In this document: piece by piece, positions 1 to 6,841 of the stretch | Position numbering within the stretch: the first letter of the stretch is position 1 | Layout: each line of letters opens with the position of its first letter | Assembly: GCA_002373325.1 (NCBI GenBank) | Contig: DFKI01000054.1 | Coordinates: 1 to 16,013 of the forward strand | Length of the DNA: 16,013 nt | Source: Treponema sp. UBA3649 | GTDB taxonomy: Bacteria; Spirochaetota; Spirochaetia; Treponematales; Treponemataceae | Reading direction: 5' to 3' | Made by a program: the position numbers and the translations under genes | Notes under the pieces: model-generated | What the model was told of the DNA's origin: nothing | The model's database searches: none | Seen by the model: only the letters and a program-made list of their open reading frames with translations

Positions 1-19
1 GTCAAGCCCGATAATGACA
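1..19 (-). repeat. Dispersed palindromic repeat, copy 1 (cut by window edge)
   Basis: Read on the minus strand this is TGTCATTATCGGGCTTGAC, the left arm of the repeat that recurs at 486-546, 8018-8085, 8570-8698 and 11504-11618. The rest lies outside the window. It starts 16 bases after the stop codon of the ArsR gene, so it sits at a gene end like the other copies, and it is the only copy on the minus strand. Confidence 0.8.
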
Positions 20-35
20 TTTTTTCCAAGAGAAA

Positions 36-350
36 CTAGCGTTCCGCCAGATGCTCCATTCCAATGTTCAGTATGATTGACACATGCTCATCCGCAAGAG
101 AATAAATGAGCGACTTGCCTTCCCTCCTGTAGCTCACGAGTCCGCTGGTCTTCAGCACACGCAGCTGCTGACTGATTGCAGGCTGGGTCATTTTAAGGCA
201 CTCCGCAATCTCCGTCACGCTCATCTCCTTTTCAAGAAGCACATAAAGGATTTTTACCCTCGTCGAGTCCCCGAACACTTTGAAAAGCTCGGCAAGATTG
301 CAAAGGATTCCCTCGTCAACCTCATTGTTCTTTTTATCGCTCTTTTTCAA
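36..350 (-). CDS. ArsR/SmtB-family metal-responsive transcriptional repressor
   Basis: A 104-residue winged-helix repressor of usual ArsR family length. Residues about 17-85 carry the fold: the FKVFGDSTRVKIL helix, the recognition helix around TQPAISQQLRVLKTSGLV, and the wing YRREGKSLIYSL. The C-terminal helix has D87, H89, H100 and E103, spaced D-x-H-x10-H-x2-E, which is the alpha-5 zinc site of SmtB, CzrA and NmtR. The alpha-3 CxC motif of arsenic and cadmium sensors is absent, so zinc or a similar ion is the likely effector (inference). The start is TTG at 350: AAGGAG at 363-358 lies 7 bases upstream, whereas the ATG at 357-355 abuts the Shine-Dalgarno and opens only a seven-codon frame. 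The regulated target is not visible; it may be the repressor itself or genes left of the window. Confidence 0.9.
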   Translation of the reverse strand: MKKSDKKNNEVDEGILCNLAELFKVFGDSTRVKILYVLLEKEMSVTEIAECLKMTQPAISQQLRVLKTSGLVSYRREGKSLIYSLADEHVSIILNIGMEHLAER

Positions 351-360
351 TCAGCATCTC

Positions 361-400
361 CTTATATATTCATATAAGCATATAATTATATGTTTGTCAA
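361..400 (-). promoter_or_regulatory. Promoter and palindromic operator of the ArsR gene
   Basis: On the minus strand TTGACA (400-395) is a perfect -35 box and TATATG (376-371) a possible -10 box, 18 bases apart. Two adjacent palindromes cover this space: CATATAATTATATG at 379-392 is perfect, and 361-378 has 7-base arms (CTTATAT/ATATAAG) around GAAT. AT-rich inverted repeats over the promoter are typical ArsR/SmtB operators, so autorepression is likely. The inner palindrome also contains TATAAT on both strands, so the exact -10 is uncertain. Confidence 0.7.
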
Positions 401-418
401 GCAGATTCTCATCAGATG

Positions 419-447
419 TTGAAAAAAGATATGAAATCCTATACACT
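419..447 (+). promoter_or_regulatory. Possible promoter upstream of the lipoprotein gene
   Basis: TTGAAA (419-424) and TACACT (442-447) are 17 bases apart. It diverges from the ArsR promoter and would give a leader of roughly 135 bases that includes repeat copy 2. The -10 is only a partial match. Confidence 0.35.
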
Positions 448-485
448 TAAAAAGGTCCGTTTCAAGTTTTCAAAAGAAGCCTGTA

Positions 486-546
486 GACCCGATAATCTCT
501 TTCACAAACATGAGGATAGATTGCCGTGTCAAGCACGGCAATGACA
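486..546 (+). repeat. Dispersed palindromic repeat, copy 2 (5'-truncated)
   Basis: It begins at the right arm of the first hairpin (GACCCGATAATC) and lacks the left arm TGTCATTATCGGGCTT. The second hairpin is complete but its stem has changed: TTGCCGTG-TCAAG-CACGGCAA instead of TTGCCGGA-TCAAG-TCCGGCAA, with both sides altered so pairing is kept. It ends in AATGACA, 43 bases before the start of the lipoprotein gene, so it probably lies in that gene's leader. Confidence 0.75.
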
Positions 547-589
547 TGTTTTTTTACAAAACGTGGCTTTTGACCTAGGAGGAAAAATT

Positions 590-1288
590 ATGAAAAACAA
601 GTTGGCAGATTTTAGCATTTCTTTGATTTTGGTCGCAATCACAATCTCATCACTCACGTCATGCATGTCGAGCAGACCTTGGGGAGAGATGACAATAATA
701 GAAGATCCAAAGGTGGAAATCAAAGAATATGTCAGCTTCAACACAAAGCTGGATGACGTGTATGTGTTCGACGTTAAAAGCTCGGGAATCCGTGCGGAGG
801 AAGGCTACAGCAACGAATCAGGCGCGGTGGGACTTGTCGGCAAGGGATACAACAACTCACTCTACTACAGCGGAAGCGACGGAATTAAAAATTTCATATT
901 CGTTAAGGAAGGCTCCGAAACAGAGCTCAAACTTTTTCCGTCAGACGTTTTCATCTATAAATATCAGTTTCAGCAGCAGGACGAAAGATATTCTTTCAGT
1001 CACAAGCTCAACATCTACGCGGTCATAAAAAGCGACACAAACAAGGACAAGGTTCTGAGCAGCAGGGACAACATCGCTCTCTACGTCTCAAATTACGACG
1101 GAACGGGACTGACTGAAATTTCCCCCTCCATAATCAGCTTCGAGCTCATTGATAAAAATCAGTTTCTGTTTACGGAGCACGACGGAAAGACACTCTCGTT
1201 TTACGCATACAACACTGAGACAAAAACCAGGACGCTCATAAAAAGCGTGGAGCAGGAAATCAGCGAAAAAAGGATTTCTATGCATTAG
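590..1288 (+). CDS. Hypothetical lipoprotein with an EF-hand-like calcium loop
   Basis: A 232-residue protein that I do not recognise as a named family. The start is ATG 590, 7 bases after AGGAGG (577-582); a GTG further upstream in frame has no such site. Residues 1-24 form a signal peptide ending in the lipobox LTSC, so C25 is the likely lipidated residue and the protein is membrane-anchored outside the cytoplasm. The mature part is polar and beta-rich. Residues 149-160, DTNKDKVLSSRD, match a DxNxDxxLxxxD calcium-binding loop as in dockerin or EF-hand segments, followed by a strand pattern (ALYVSNYDGTGL) reminiscent of TolB-type propeller blades; at this length a whole propeller is unlikely. 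It appears to be a single gene; the next gene starts 69 bases downstream and has its own ribosome binding site. Confidence 0.85.
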   Translation: MKNKLADFSISLILVAITISSLTSCMSSRPWGEMTIIEDPKVEIKEYVSFNTKLDDVYVFDVKSSGIRAEEGYSNESGAVGLVGKGYNNSLYYSGSDGIKNFIFVKEGSETELKLFPSDVFIYKYQFQQQDERYSFSHKLNIYAVIKSDTNKDKVLSSRDNIALYVSNYDGTGLTEISPSIISFELIDKNQFLFTEHDGKTLSFYAYNTETKTRTLIKSVEQEISEKRISMH

Positions 1289-1357
1289 GATAAAATCTTC
1301 CTTTATGAATTTTTTAAGCAAGCTGTGCTAGCATTATTTCATAAAAGGAGCGTCCAC

Positions 1358-3265
1358 ATGGTAATCGTTTTGAAGAAGGACATTTCGGAATCTGAAAAAA
1401 AAGATTTGAAAGATTTTCTCACGCAAAAGAATTTCAAGCTCAACGAAGTACTCGGAGAGGAGGACACAATCCTTGCGGCGGTCGGAAAAATGCAGATGGA
1501 TCCGGCTGAGCTGGAAATCAAACCCGGAGTAAGGCGGGTCATCCCAATCAGTAAGCCATACAAGCAGGCAAGTCGTGAGTTCAAAAAAGAAGATACCATC
1601 GTGGAGATTGCGAACAACCGAGGACAGGTAATCCGTGTGGGAGGAAAAAGAGTCGTCGCCATTGCAGGTCCTTGTGCTGTAGAGAGCCGGGAGCAGATTA
1701 TGGAGGCGGCAAAGGCAGTCGCTCAGTCAGGCGCGAGTCTCCTTCGTGGAAGGGCATACAAACCACGTCTTTCACCTTACGCTTATCAGGGAATGGGCGA
1801 AGAGGGACTTAAGCTTTTAAAAGAAGCCGGAGATAAATTCGGTCTCCCCGTTGTAACGGAAATTGTTTCAAGCGAACTCATTCCTCTGATGAATGATTAT
1901 GCCGACGTGTTCCAGATTGGAAGCCGCAACATGCAGGACTTTGATTTGCTCAAAAAAGTCGGTGCCGCAGGAAAGCCCGTCATTTTAAAAAGAGGATACA
2001 CCGCGACCCTTGAGGAATTTCTCATGTCAGCGGAATACCTGCTTGCGTCGGGAACAGAAAACGTGATTCTCTGCGAAAGGGGCATCCGTACCTTCGAGCA
2101 TTCCACACGCAACACGCTTGATCTTTCCGCAATCCCCGTGCTCCGTAAACTCACACACCTTCCGATTATCGTTGACCCGAGCCATGCTTTGGGACAAAGA
2201 GATTTGGTGCAGCCGATGGGACTTGCTGCAATCGCATCCGGGGCGGACGGAATCATGGTGGACGTTCATCCGAATCCGGACAAGGCACTCGCTGGTGGAG
2301 CGGCATCCCTTTTGCCCGCACAGTTCGACAAACTCATGCACGACATTGAGGCACTCGCTCCTGTAATGGGAAAAGCTGTCGCACACATCAGGGAAGAAAA
2401 ACATGAGAGGGTCGTATGCGCGTACAGCGGAAACCGGGGTGCCTATGCGGAACAGGCCATCAGCAGATACTTTGATGAAAAGGATGTGACGGCACTGAGC
2501 ACGGAATCTTTCGCGGAAGTTTTCCAGAGCGTTATGGACGGAAAGGCTGATTACGGAATGATACCGATTGAAAACTCACTCGCAGGATCTGTCTACCAGA
2601 ACTACGACAACTTCATGCGCTTTGAGGACGTTACAATTGTCGGAAGCGTTACGCTGAACATCCGCCACGCATTGCTCGGATTAAAGGGGGCGACCATTGA
2701 CGGAATCAAAAGCGTGTACAGTCATCCCCAGGGATTCGGTCAGTGCAGGAAATTTCTTGACGAGCACAAGGAATGGATTCACGTGGACTCGCTTTCAACG
2801 GCAACGGCGGCACAGACAGTCGCGGCAAAAAAGGATCCTTCGGTAGCGGCCATCGCAAGCACAGTGAACGCTTCAATCTACGGGCTTGAGATTCTGCAGG
2901 AGGACATTGAGAACGATCCGTCCAACTTCACGCGCTTTGTGGTGATTCAGTCAAGCCACGGAGCTGAAAAATCAAGGGCGGAAAAAAATCTCCGTCCGAA
3001 CATGGCGAGCTTTATCTTCAAGACAAAAAACGTACCCGGGGCACTCTTTCAGACGCTGGGCATTTTCAACAGGCACAAAATCAACCTGACCCGACTTGAG
3101 AGCCGACCCCTCGAAGGCCAGCCGTGGAAATATTGGTTCTATGCCGATGCAGAGCTTTCAAGTGTTGAGGGAGACATATATTCCTTCGTAAAAATTTTGG
3201 AAAAGGATCTGTCTGACGAAGTGGAAGATTTGAGGACGCTCGGAATATACGCGGGAGGGAATTGA
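1358..3265 (+). CDS. Fused DAHP synthase / prephenate dehydratase (with ACT domain)
   Basis: A 635-residue protein joining an early and a late step of phenylalanine synthesis. Residues 1-75 are the ferredoxin-like N-domain of Thermotoga-type DAHP synthases; about 76-340 are the type I barrel, with AGPC (C106), KPRL (135-138), LKRG (210-213) and DPSH (H276). About 352-530 are prephenate dehydratase, with GNRGAY (358-363), IPIENS (402-407) and the catalytic TRF (525-527). About 549-635 are an ACT domain with PGALF (560-564) and ESRP (581-584), the phenylalanine-binding motifs. No chorismate mutase lies between. In the barrel the usual metal ligands Glu and Asp of the EVHP and ALSDG motifs are D302 and G313, and KPRT is KPRL, so full DAHP synthase activity is not assured. 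The start is ATG 1358, 7 bases after AAGGAG (1345-1350). A supply of chorismate mutase from elsewhere is inferred. Confidence 0.93.
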   Translation: MVIVLKKDISESEKKDLKDFLTQKNFKLNEVLGEEDTILAAVGKMQMDPAELEIKPGVRRVIPISKPYKQASREFKKEDTIVEIANNRGQVIRVGGKRVVAIAGPCAVESREQIMEAAKAVAQSGASLLRGRAYKPRLSPYAYQGMGEEGLKLLKEAGDKFGLPVVTEIVSSELIPLMNDYADVFQIGSRNMQDFDLLKKVGAAGKPVILKRGYTATLEEFLMSAEYLLASGTENVILCERGIRTFEHSTRNTLDLSAIPVLRKLTHLPIIVDPSHALGQRDLVQPMGLAAIASGADGIMVDVHPNPDKALAGGAASLLPAQFDKLMHDIEALAPVMGKAVAHIREEKHERVVCAYSGNRGAYAEQAISRYFDEKDVTALSTESFAEVFQSVMDGKADYGMIPIENSLAGSVYQNYDNFMRFEDVTIVGSVTLNIRHALLGLKGATIDGIKSVYSHPQGFGQCRKFLDEHKEWIHVDSLSTATAAQTVAAKKDPSVAAIASTVNASIYGLEILQEDIENDPSNFTRFVVIQSSHGAEKSRAEKNLRPNMASFIFKTKNVPGALFQTLGIFNRHKINLTRLESRPLEGQPWKYWFYADAELSSVEGDIYSFVKILEKDLSDEVEDLRTLGIYAGGN

Positions 3266-3316
3266 GAGGTGAGAACTGAGAGGTGAGAGGTGAAAACTGA
3301 AAGTGTGAATTGAGGA
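3262..3316 (+). repeat. Purine-rich low-complexity tract of GAGAGGTGA-type units
   Basis: Directly after the stop of the fused aromatic gene, short irregular units (GAGAGGTGA, GAACTGA, GAGGTGA, GAAAACTGA, GAATTGA) follow each other on a strand almost free of pyrimidines other than T. Similar tracts flank repeat copy 3 at about 7955-7997 and 8100-8135. No coding potential is apparent. Confidence 0.55.
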
Positions 3317-3336
3317 TAATCACTTTTCGGGGCTAC

Positions 3337-3365
3337 TTGAAAACTATGCCTGAAAATAGTAGAAT
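3337..3365 (+). promoter_or_regulatory. Promoter for the membrane protein / TPR lipoprotein operon
   Basis: TTGAAA (3337-3342) and TAGAAT (3360-3365), spaced 17, give a good sigma-70-type promoter. Transcription would start near 3372, leaving a leader of about 49 bases. That leader has competing short inverted repeats: TTCTCC with GGAGAA, and TGTTCT with AGAACA. Confidence 0.6.
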
Positions 3366-3420
3366 GTAAGCATCTTGTTCTCCGGAAGATTTGGAGAAAA
3401 TGACAGAACAGGGGTAGCAG

Positions 3421-4035
3421 ATGAAAGAAAACGGAAGCTCCGGGAAAAAGCACAGACCGATGAAATACATCATTCCGGCAATCGCACTCATACTCATCAT
3501 CACGAGCATTTTTTTTCTCGTCGCATATTCAAGCAGGGCAACCAAGGTCTTTGCGCTCAGACCATTTTTCATCATCCTCATCGGAGCAATCTGTCTCTAT
3601 CTGGGGCTTGCAATCCTTAAAAGGGGAATCTACATTTTCGCAGGCATCTCAGCCACAATGATCGGATCCCTGTCCCTTCTTGTGGAGGCCCATATCCTCC
3701 CCTACCGATTCTCCCAAATCTGGCCGCTCGCCATAATCATCTTCGGACTTGCTCTTCTCCCTGCCGGAATCTATTATTTCAGGAGACCCAGGAGCATCTA
3801 CCTTTTTCCGGCAATCACGATGATTCTTCTTGGAGCAATCTTCATGCTCTTTTCCCTTGACATAGTTAAAATCTCCCTCGCCGCATTTTTCATCCGGTGG
3901 TGGCCGCTTCTTCTCCTGATTTCGGGAATCCTCCTTCTCGGAATTTTTTTCGTGCAGCAGATTATGAAAAAAGATTTCCCATACATGGAGGACGACTCTC
4001 TTGAAGATGAGACTGAAGTGGAGAGAAATATATGA
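3421..4035 (+). CDS. Six-helix membrane protein, LiaF/DUF5668-like
   Basis: A 204-residue integral membrane protein. Hydrophobic segments lie at about 15-35, 46-65, 71-88, 99-119, 125-145 and 154-178; the tail from 185 is acidic and probably cytoplasmic. Two helices start with tryptophan-proline-leucine (WPLAIIIFGLALL at 101, WPLLLLISGILLL at 161), a pattern common in the membrane part of LiaF/LiaI-like and DUF5668 proteins; the link is by pattern only. The ATG at 3421 is preceded by AGGGG and by an in-frame TAG at 3415. The stop overlaps the start of the next gene as ATGA (4032-4035), so the two are translationally coupled and probably work together in the envelope. No enzymatic motif is visible. 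Confidence 0.85.
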   Translation: MKENGSSGKKHRPMKYIIPAIALILIITSIFFLVAYSSRATKVFALRPFFIILIGAICLYLGLAILKRGIYIFAGISATMIGSLSLLVEAHILPYRFSQIWPLAIIIFGLALLPAGIYYFRRPRSIYLFPAITMILLGAIFMLFSLDIVKISLAAFFIRWWPLLLLISGILLLGIFFVQQIMKKDFPYMEDDSLEDETEVERNI

Positions 4036-5936
4036 AAAAATGCGTTGCGGTCCTGTCCTGCATCCTGCCCCTCTCACTTCAGATTTTATCATGCAAAACA
4101 ACCGGACAAAATCCGGCTCCCAGGGAAGATCTTCCCAGGGAAGAGGTAAAAACGGACAAGAGATCCGATGAGGACAATTATTTTGAGCACAACATAGACC
4201 AGGCTTTCGACGACGGATCTGAGGACGATGACGTTCAGCTGGGCAAATTCCCAAGTCCGAAAACCACTCCCGAAGAAATCAAGGAGCCAAAGGACGGACA
4301 GGAGGATGAGCAGAAACAGTCCACTTCCATAAGCCTTCCGACCACAAAAAAATCGCAGTCATATTTTTATCCGCTCAGCACGGATGTCGTGGCCCTTGTA
4401 GAAAACGGAACCCCGGATTCAATCAGAAAATTTTATTCCACAGTCTACCGCACTCTGAAAACGGACTACACGAAACAGGAAAGGGTCCTCCTTGAGATCG
4501 GGGATGCCATAATGAGCACAATCTGGAAATCCGAGACGCTTTCCATGAACTATCCCGAGGTTGATTTTTCCAATCCCTACACCGCCGCAATCGACTCAGC
4601 GCAAAAGGGGATCTTCGACACAAGCACAGGAAACAGCGATTTTTTCACGAACATCCTTCCGGCCCTTGTCCTCTTTTCCGGGAACAGCCGCACCGACTAT
4701 TACGAAAAAGCCGAGACATACATAGAAAAGGCCATGACGTTCAACTCGGAATCCGTGCTCGCGAACTACATGATGGGAATCCTGAAAATGCGCATGGGAA
4801 AAACGGACGAATCAATCCCATACCTGAGCAAGGCACACAAAAACTTCGCATCCGGACGTGAGATTCACCTCGCCCTTGCCACGGCATATTTCCAAACCGG
4901 ACAATACACGGAGTCCCTCTCAAACGCAGAGTCCCTCCTGCAGTTGAATCCGCAGAACACCGACTATCTGTATCTTTCCGCAAGATCCGCACTAAAAATA
5001 AAGGACTATGACAAAGCCGAATCATACGCCGTAAAGCTGCTCCAGATTCAGAGCGAGCACTCCGACTACATTCTTCTCCGGGCAAGGATTCTCGTTGAAA
5101 AGAACGAATACATGAAAGCCGCGTCCATACTTGACTCCTATGCGAAAAAAAGAAGCGCGAACACCGAGTATCTTCTTTTAAAAGCCATACTGCAGAAAAA
5201 CTGGAACAAGAACTACGCCAATGCCGCTGACCTGATTTCAAAGGCCATGGAGCAGAGTCCCGAAGATGAGGAGGTTCTCCTTCTCGCCTCACAGATTGCA
5301 TCCGACTCGGGAAACAAGATTGCGGGTCTTACTGCCCTGGAACTTGCGGAAACAGTGCTGAGCATGTCACCGAACCGAACGGAAGCCCTTGAAGTGTGCA
5401 TCGTGGAGATGATGAGACAGAGAAAATACGACGAGGCTTACGAGATGAGCGGCACACTGATTTCGGAAGGGAAAAACGGAACAAAATCAAACGCAAATCA
5501 CGTGGACATCTGCATCGCGCTTGGACTCAAGGAAGAGGCATGGGAGCTCGCACAATCCATGTACGAAAGCGACTCCGAAGATGAGGAGAACATAAAGGCA
5601 TACATGAAGGTCCTGATTGCGACCGACAAAAAATCACAGGCGCTCACACTGTTCAAGGAGCTCGAACCCGCGGCAAGTTCCGCAATGAAAAGTTTCCTCT
5701 ACTACGAAAAAAGCCTGATTGATACGGACACGGACACGACTCTGGGAGACCTAAGGACAAGCCTTACATACAACGCGCGGAACATCGACTCGCTTTATGC
5801 CATGTACAGAATCTATTACGGACAAAAAAACTGGAAGCTCGCACAGTACTACCTGAAGCAGGTCCTTGCAATCACTCCGAACGACGCTTTCATACTTGAG
5901 AAAAACAACGAGCTTGAGACTCTGATCGGAAAATGA
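4032..5936 (+). CDS. Tetratricopeptide-repeat lipoprotein
   Basis: A 634-residue lipoprotein. Residues 1-20 are a signal peptide ending in ILSC, with C21 as the likely lipidated cysteine. Residues 25-110 are a charged, mostly acidic low-complexity linker. From about 223 to 410 there are consecutive TPR units with the usual small-residue and aromatic pattern (for example LALATAYFQTGQYTESL at 280-296 and YLYLSARSALKIKDYDKA at 312-329); a further repeat at the C-terminus includes YYGQKNWKLAQYYLKQVLAI. TPR proteins are protein-binding scaffolds, so a role in assembling an envelope complex is plausible but not shown. GTGGAGAG just before the ATG supplies ribosome binding, and the start overlaps the previous stop. 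The 3' end faces a convergent gene only 13 bases away. Confidence 0.92.
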   Translation: MKKCVAVLSCILPLSLQILSCKTTGQNPAPREDLPREEVKTDKRSDEDNYFEHNIDQAFDDGSEDDDVQLGKFPSPKTTPEEIKEPKDGQEDEQKQSTSISLPTTKKSQSYFYPLSTDVVALVENGTPDSIRKFYSTVYRTLKTDYTKQERVLLEIGDAIMSTIWKSETLSMNYPEVDFSNPYTAAIDSAQKGIFDTSTGNSDFFTNILPALVLFSGNSRTDYYEKAETYIEKAMTFNSESVLANYMMGILKMRMGKTDESIPYLSKAHKNFASGREIHLALATAYFQTGQYTESLSNAESLLQLNPQNTDYLYLSARSALKIKDYDKAESYAVKLLQIQSEHSDYILLRARILVEKNEYMKAASILDSYAKKRSANTEYLLLKAILQKNWNKNYANAADLISKAMEQSPEDEEVLLLASQIASDSGNKIAGLTALELAETVLSMSPNRTEALEVCIVEMMRQRKYDEAYEMSGTLISEGKNGTKSNANHVDICIALGLKEEAWELAQSMYESDSEDEENIKAYMKVLIATDKKSQALTLFKELEPAASSAMKSFLYYEKSLIDTDTDTTLGDLRTSLTYNARNIDSLYAMYRIYYGQKNWKLAQYYLKQVLAITPNDAFILEKNNELETLIGK

Positions 5937-5949
5937 GACCCGGATTTTC

Positions 5950-6825
5950 TCAGTTCACCTCAAGGTCATAATTCGCAGTCTGTGATGTGCCCAAAAGATC
6001 CGTCATGGTGATTGTAAGCCGGTTGTGTCCCTTCAAAAGCTGCACGGTTCCAATGAGCTGTCTCTTTTCATCAGGATAAATCACGTCCACAGGATAATTG
6101 CTGTTCCCGGAAATGCAGAGTCTTCCGCCGTTCTCATGCATCGTGTCAAATGAAATGCTTTCCACCGTGGCTCCGTTCAAAAGAGTTGCCGTCCTGTACG
6201 GAACCGCGACCTCCTGTCTCGGATGATAGATTTTATATCTTCCCGCCTTCAGATATTTTTCCAGTGCGAGATAATGTGTCTTTCCGCTCTCGTCATCAAG
6301 CGTTACGTTTCCAATCTCAAGGGGCAGCTCGCTTCCCATCCTGGGCATGAAATTTCTCGGATTGATTACGGTTCCTTTCTTCACGTCAATCACCTGGAAC
6401 TCAAGACAGCTCTGTCCTTCCTGCCATCCAGAGTTTCCGCTCTCACCCAAAACGTCCCCCACGCTCACGGAATCCAACTCAAGAAGATTGTCCGAAAGAG
6501 TCTCCTCGTCAAGGTTTCCGTATACGGTTGAGAATCCGTCGTCATGTGCAATCAGAACCGCGTTTCCAAGAGTGGACTCGAACCATCCGAAGTCATTGTT
6601 GTGCTCGGTAATCACCGCCATGATGTGTCCGTCCTCCGCAGCCCTCACTTCGGAAGGATCACGGAAGATTACGGAAGCCTCAAGAGTTCCTCCCCGAAGC
6701 TGACCGAAATAGGAAAAAAATGAATCAGAGGATGTCTTGTCCTGTGGCCAGTCAAAAGCATGTACGAAGCCTATCGCCGCAAGAAGTCCAGCGCACGCAA
6801 AAGATATTTTCACAATTTTTTTCAT
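5950..6825 (-). CDS. Secreted LytM/M23-like protein with a degenerate active site
   Basis: A 291-residue exported protein. Residues 1-23 are a signal peptide ending VHA, cleaved before F24. Residues about 45-160 follow the LytM/M23 beta-fold: VRAAEDGHI (60-68), GNAVLIAHDDGFSTVYGNL (87-105), VGDVLGESGNSG (122-133), CLEFQV (140-145) and INPRNFM (154-160). The zinc ligands of active peptidases are missing: the HxxxD region is absent, YAHL is YGNL, and LHF is LEF (E142). It is therefore probably not a peptidase but may bind peptidoglycan or regulate another hydrolase, as known for degenerate LytM proteins such as EnvC. The C-terminal 120 residues are beta-rich and unrecognised. The start is the ATG at 6825, 8 bases after AAGGA; an ATG at 6834 touches that site. 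It follows the upstream gene by 16 bases, an operon. Confidence 0.85.
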   Translation of the reverse strand: MKKIVKISFACAGLLAAIGFVHAFDWPQDKTSSDSFFSYFGQLRGGTLEASVIFRDPSEVRAAEDGHIMAVITEHNNDFGWFESTLGNAVLIAHDDGFSTVYGNLDEETLSDNLLELDSVSVGDVLGESGNSGWQEGQSCLEFQVIDVKKGTVINPRNFMPRMGSELPLEIGNVTLDDESGKTHYLALEKYLKAGRYKIYHPRQEVAVPYRTATLLNGATVESISFDTMHENGGRLCISGNSNYPVDVIYPDEKRQLIGTVQLLKGHNRLTITMTDLLGTSQTANYDLEVN

Positions 6826-6841
6826 ATCAGCCATCCTTTTT

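Noticed and set aside
1289..1357. Separate promoter for the fused aromatic gene
   Set aside because: The gap is AT-rich, but no -35/-10 pair with acceptable spacing could be defined, so read-through from the lipoprotein gene or a non-consensus promoter is equally likely.
5928..5950. Terminator between the convergent TPR lipoprotein and LytM genes
   Set aside because: GAAAAT/ATTTTC (5929-5934/5944-5949) forms only a weak AT-rich stem that overlaps the stop codon and has no T-run on either strand.
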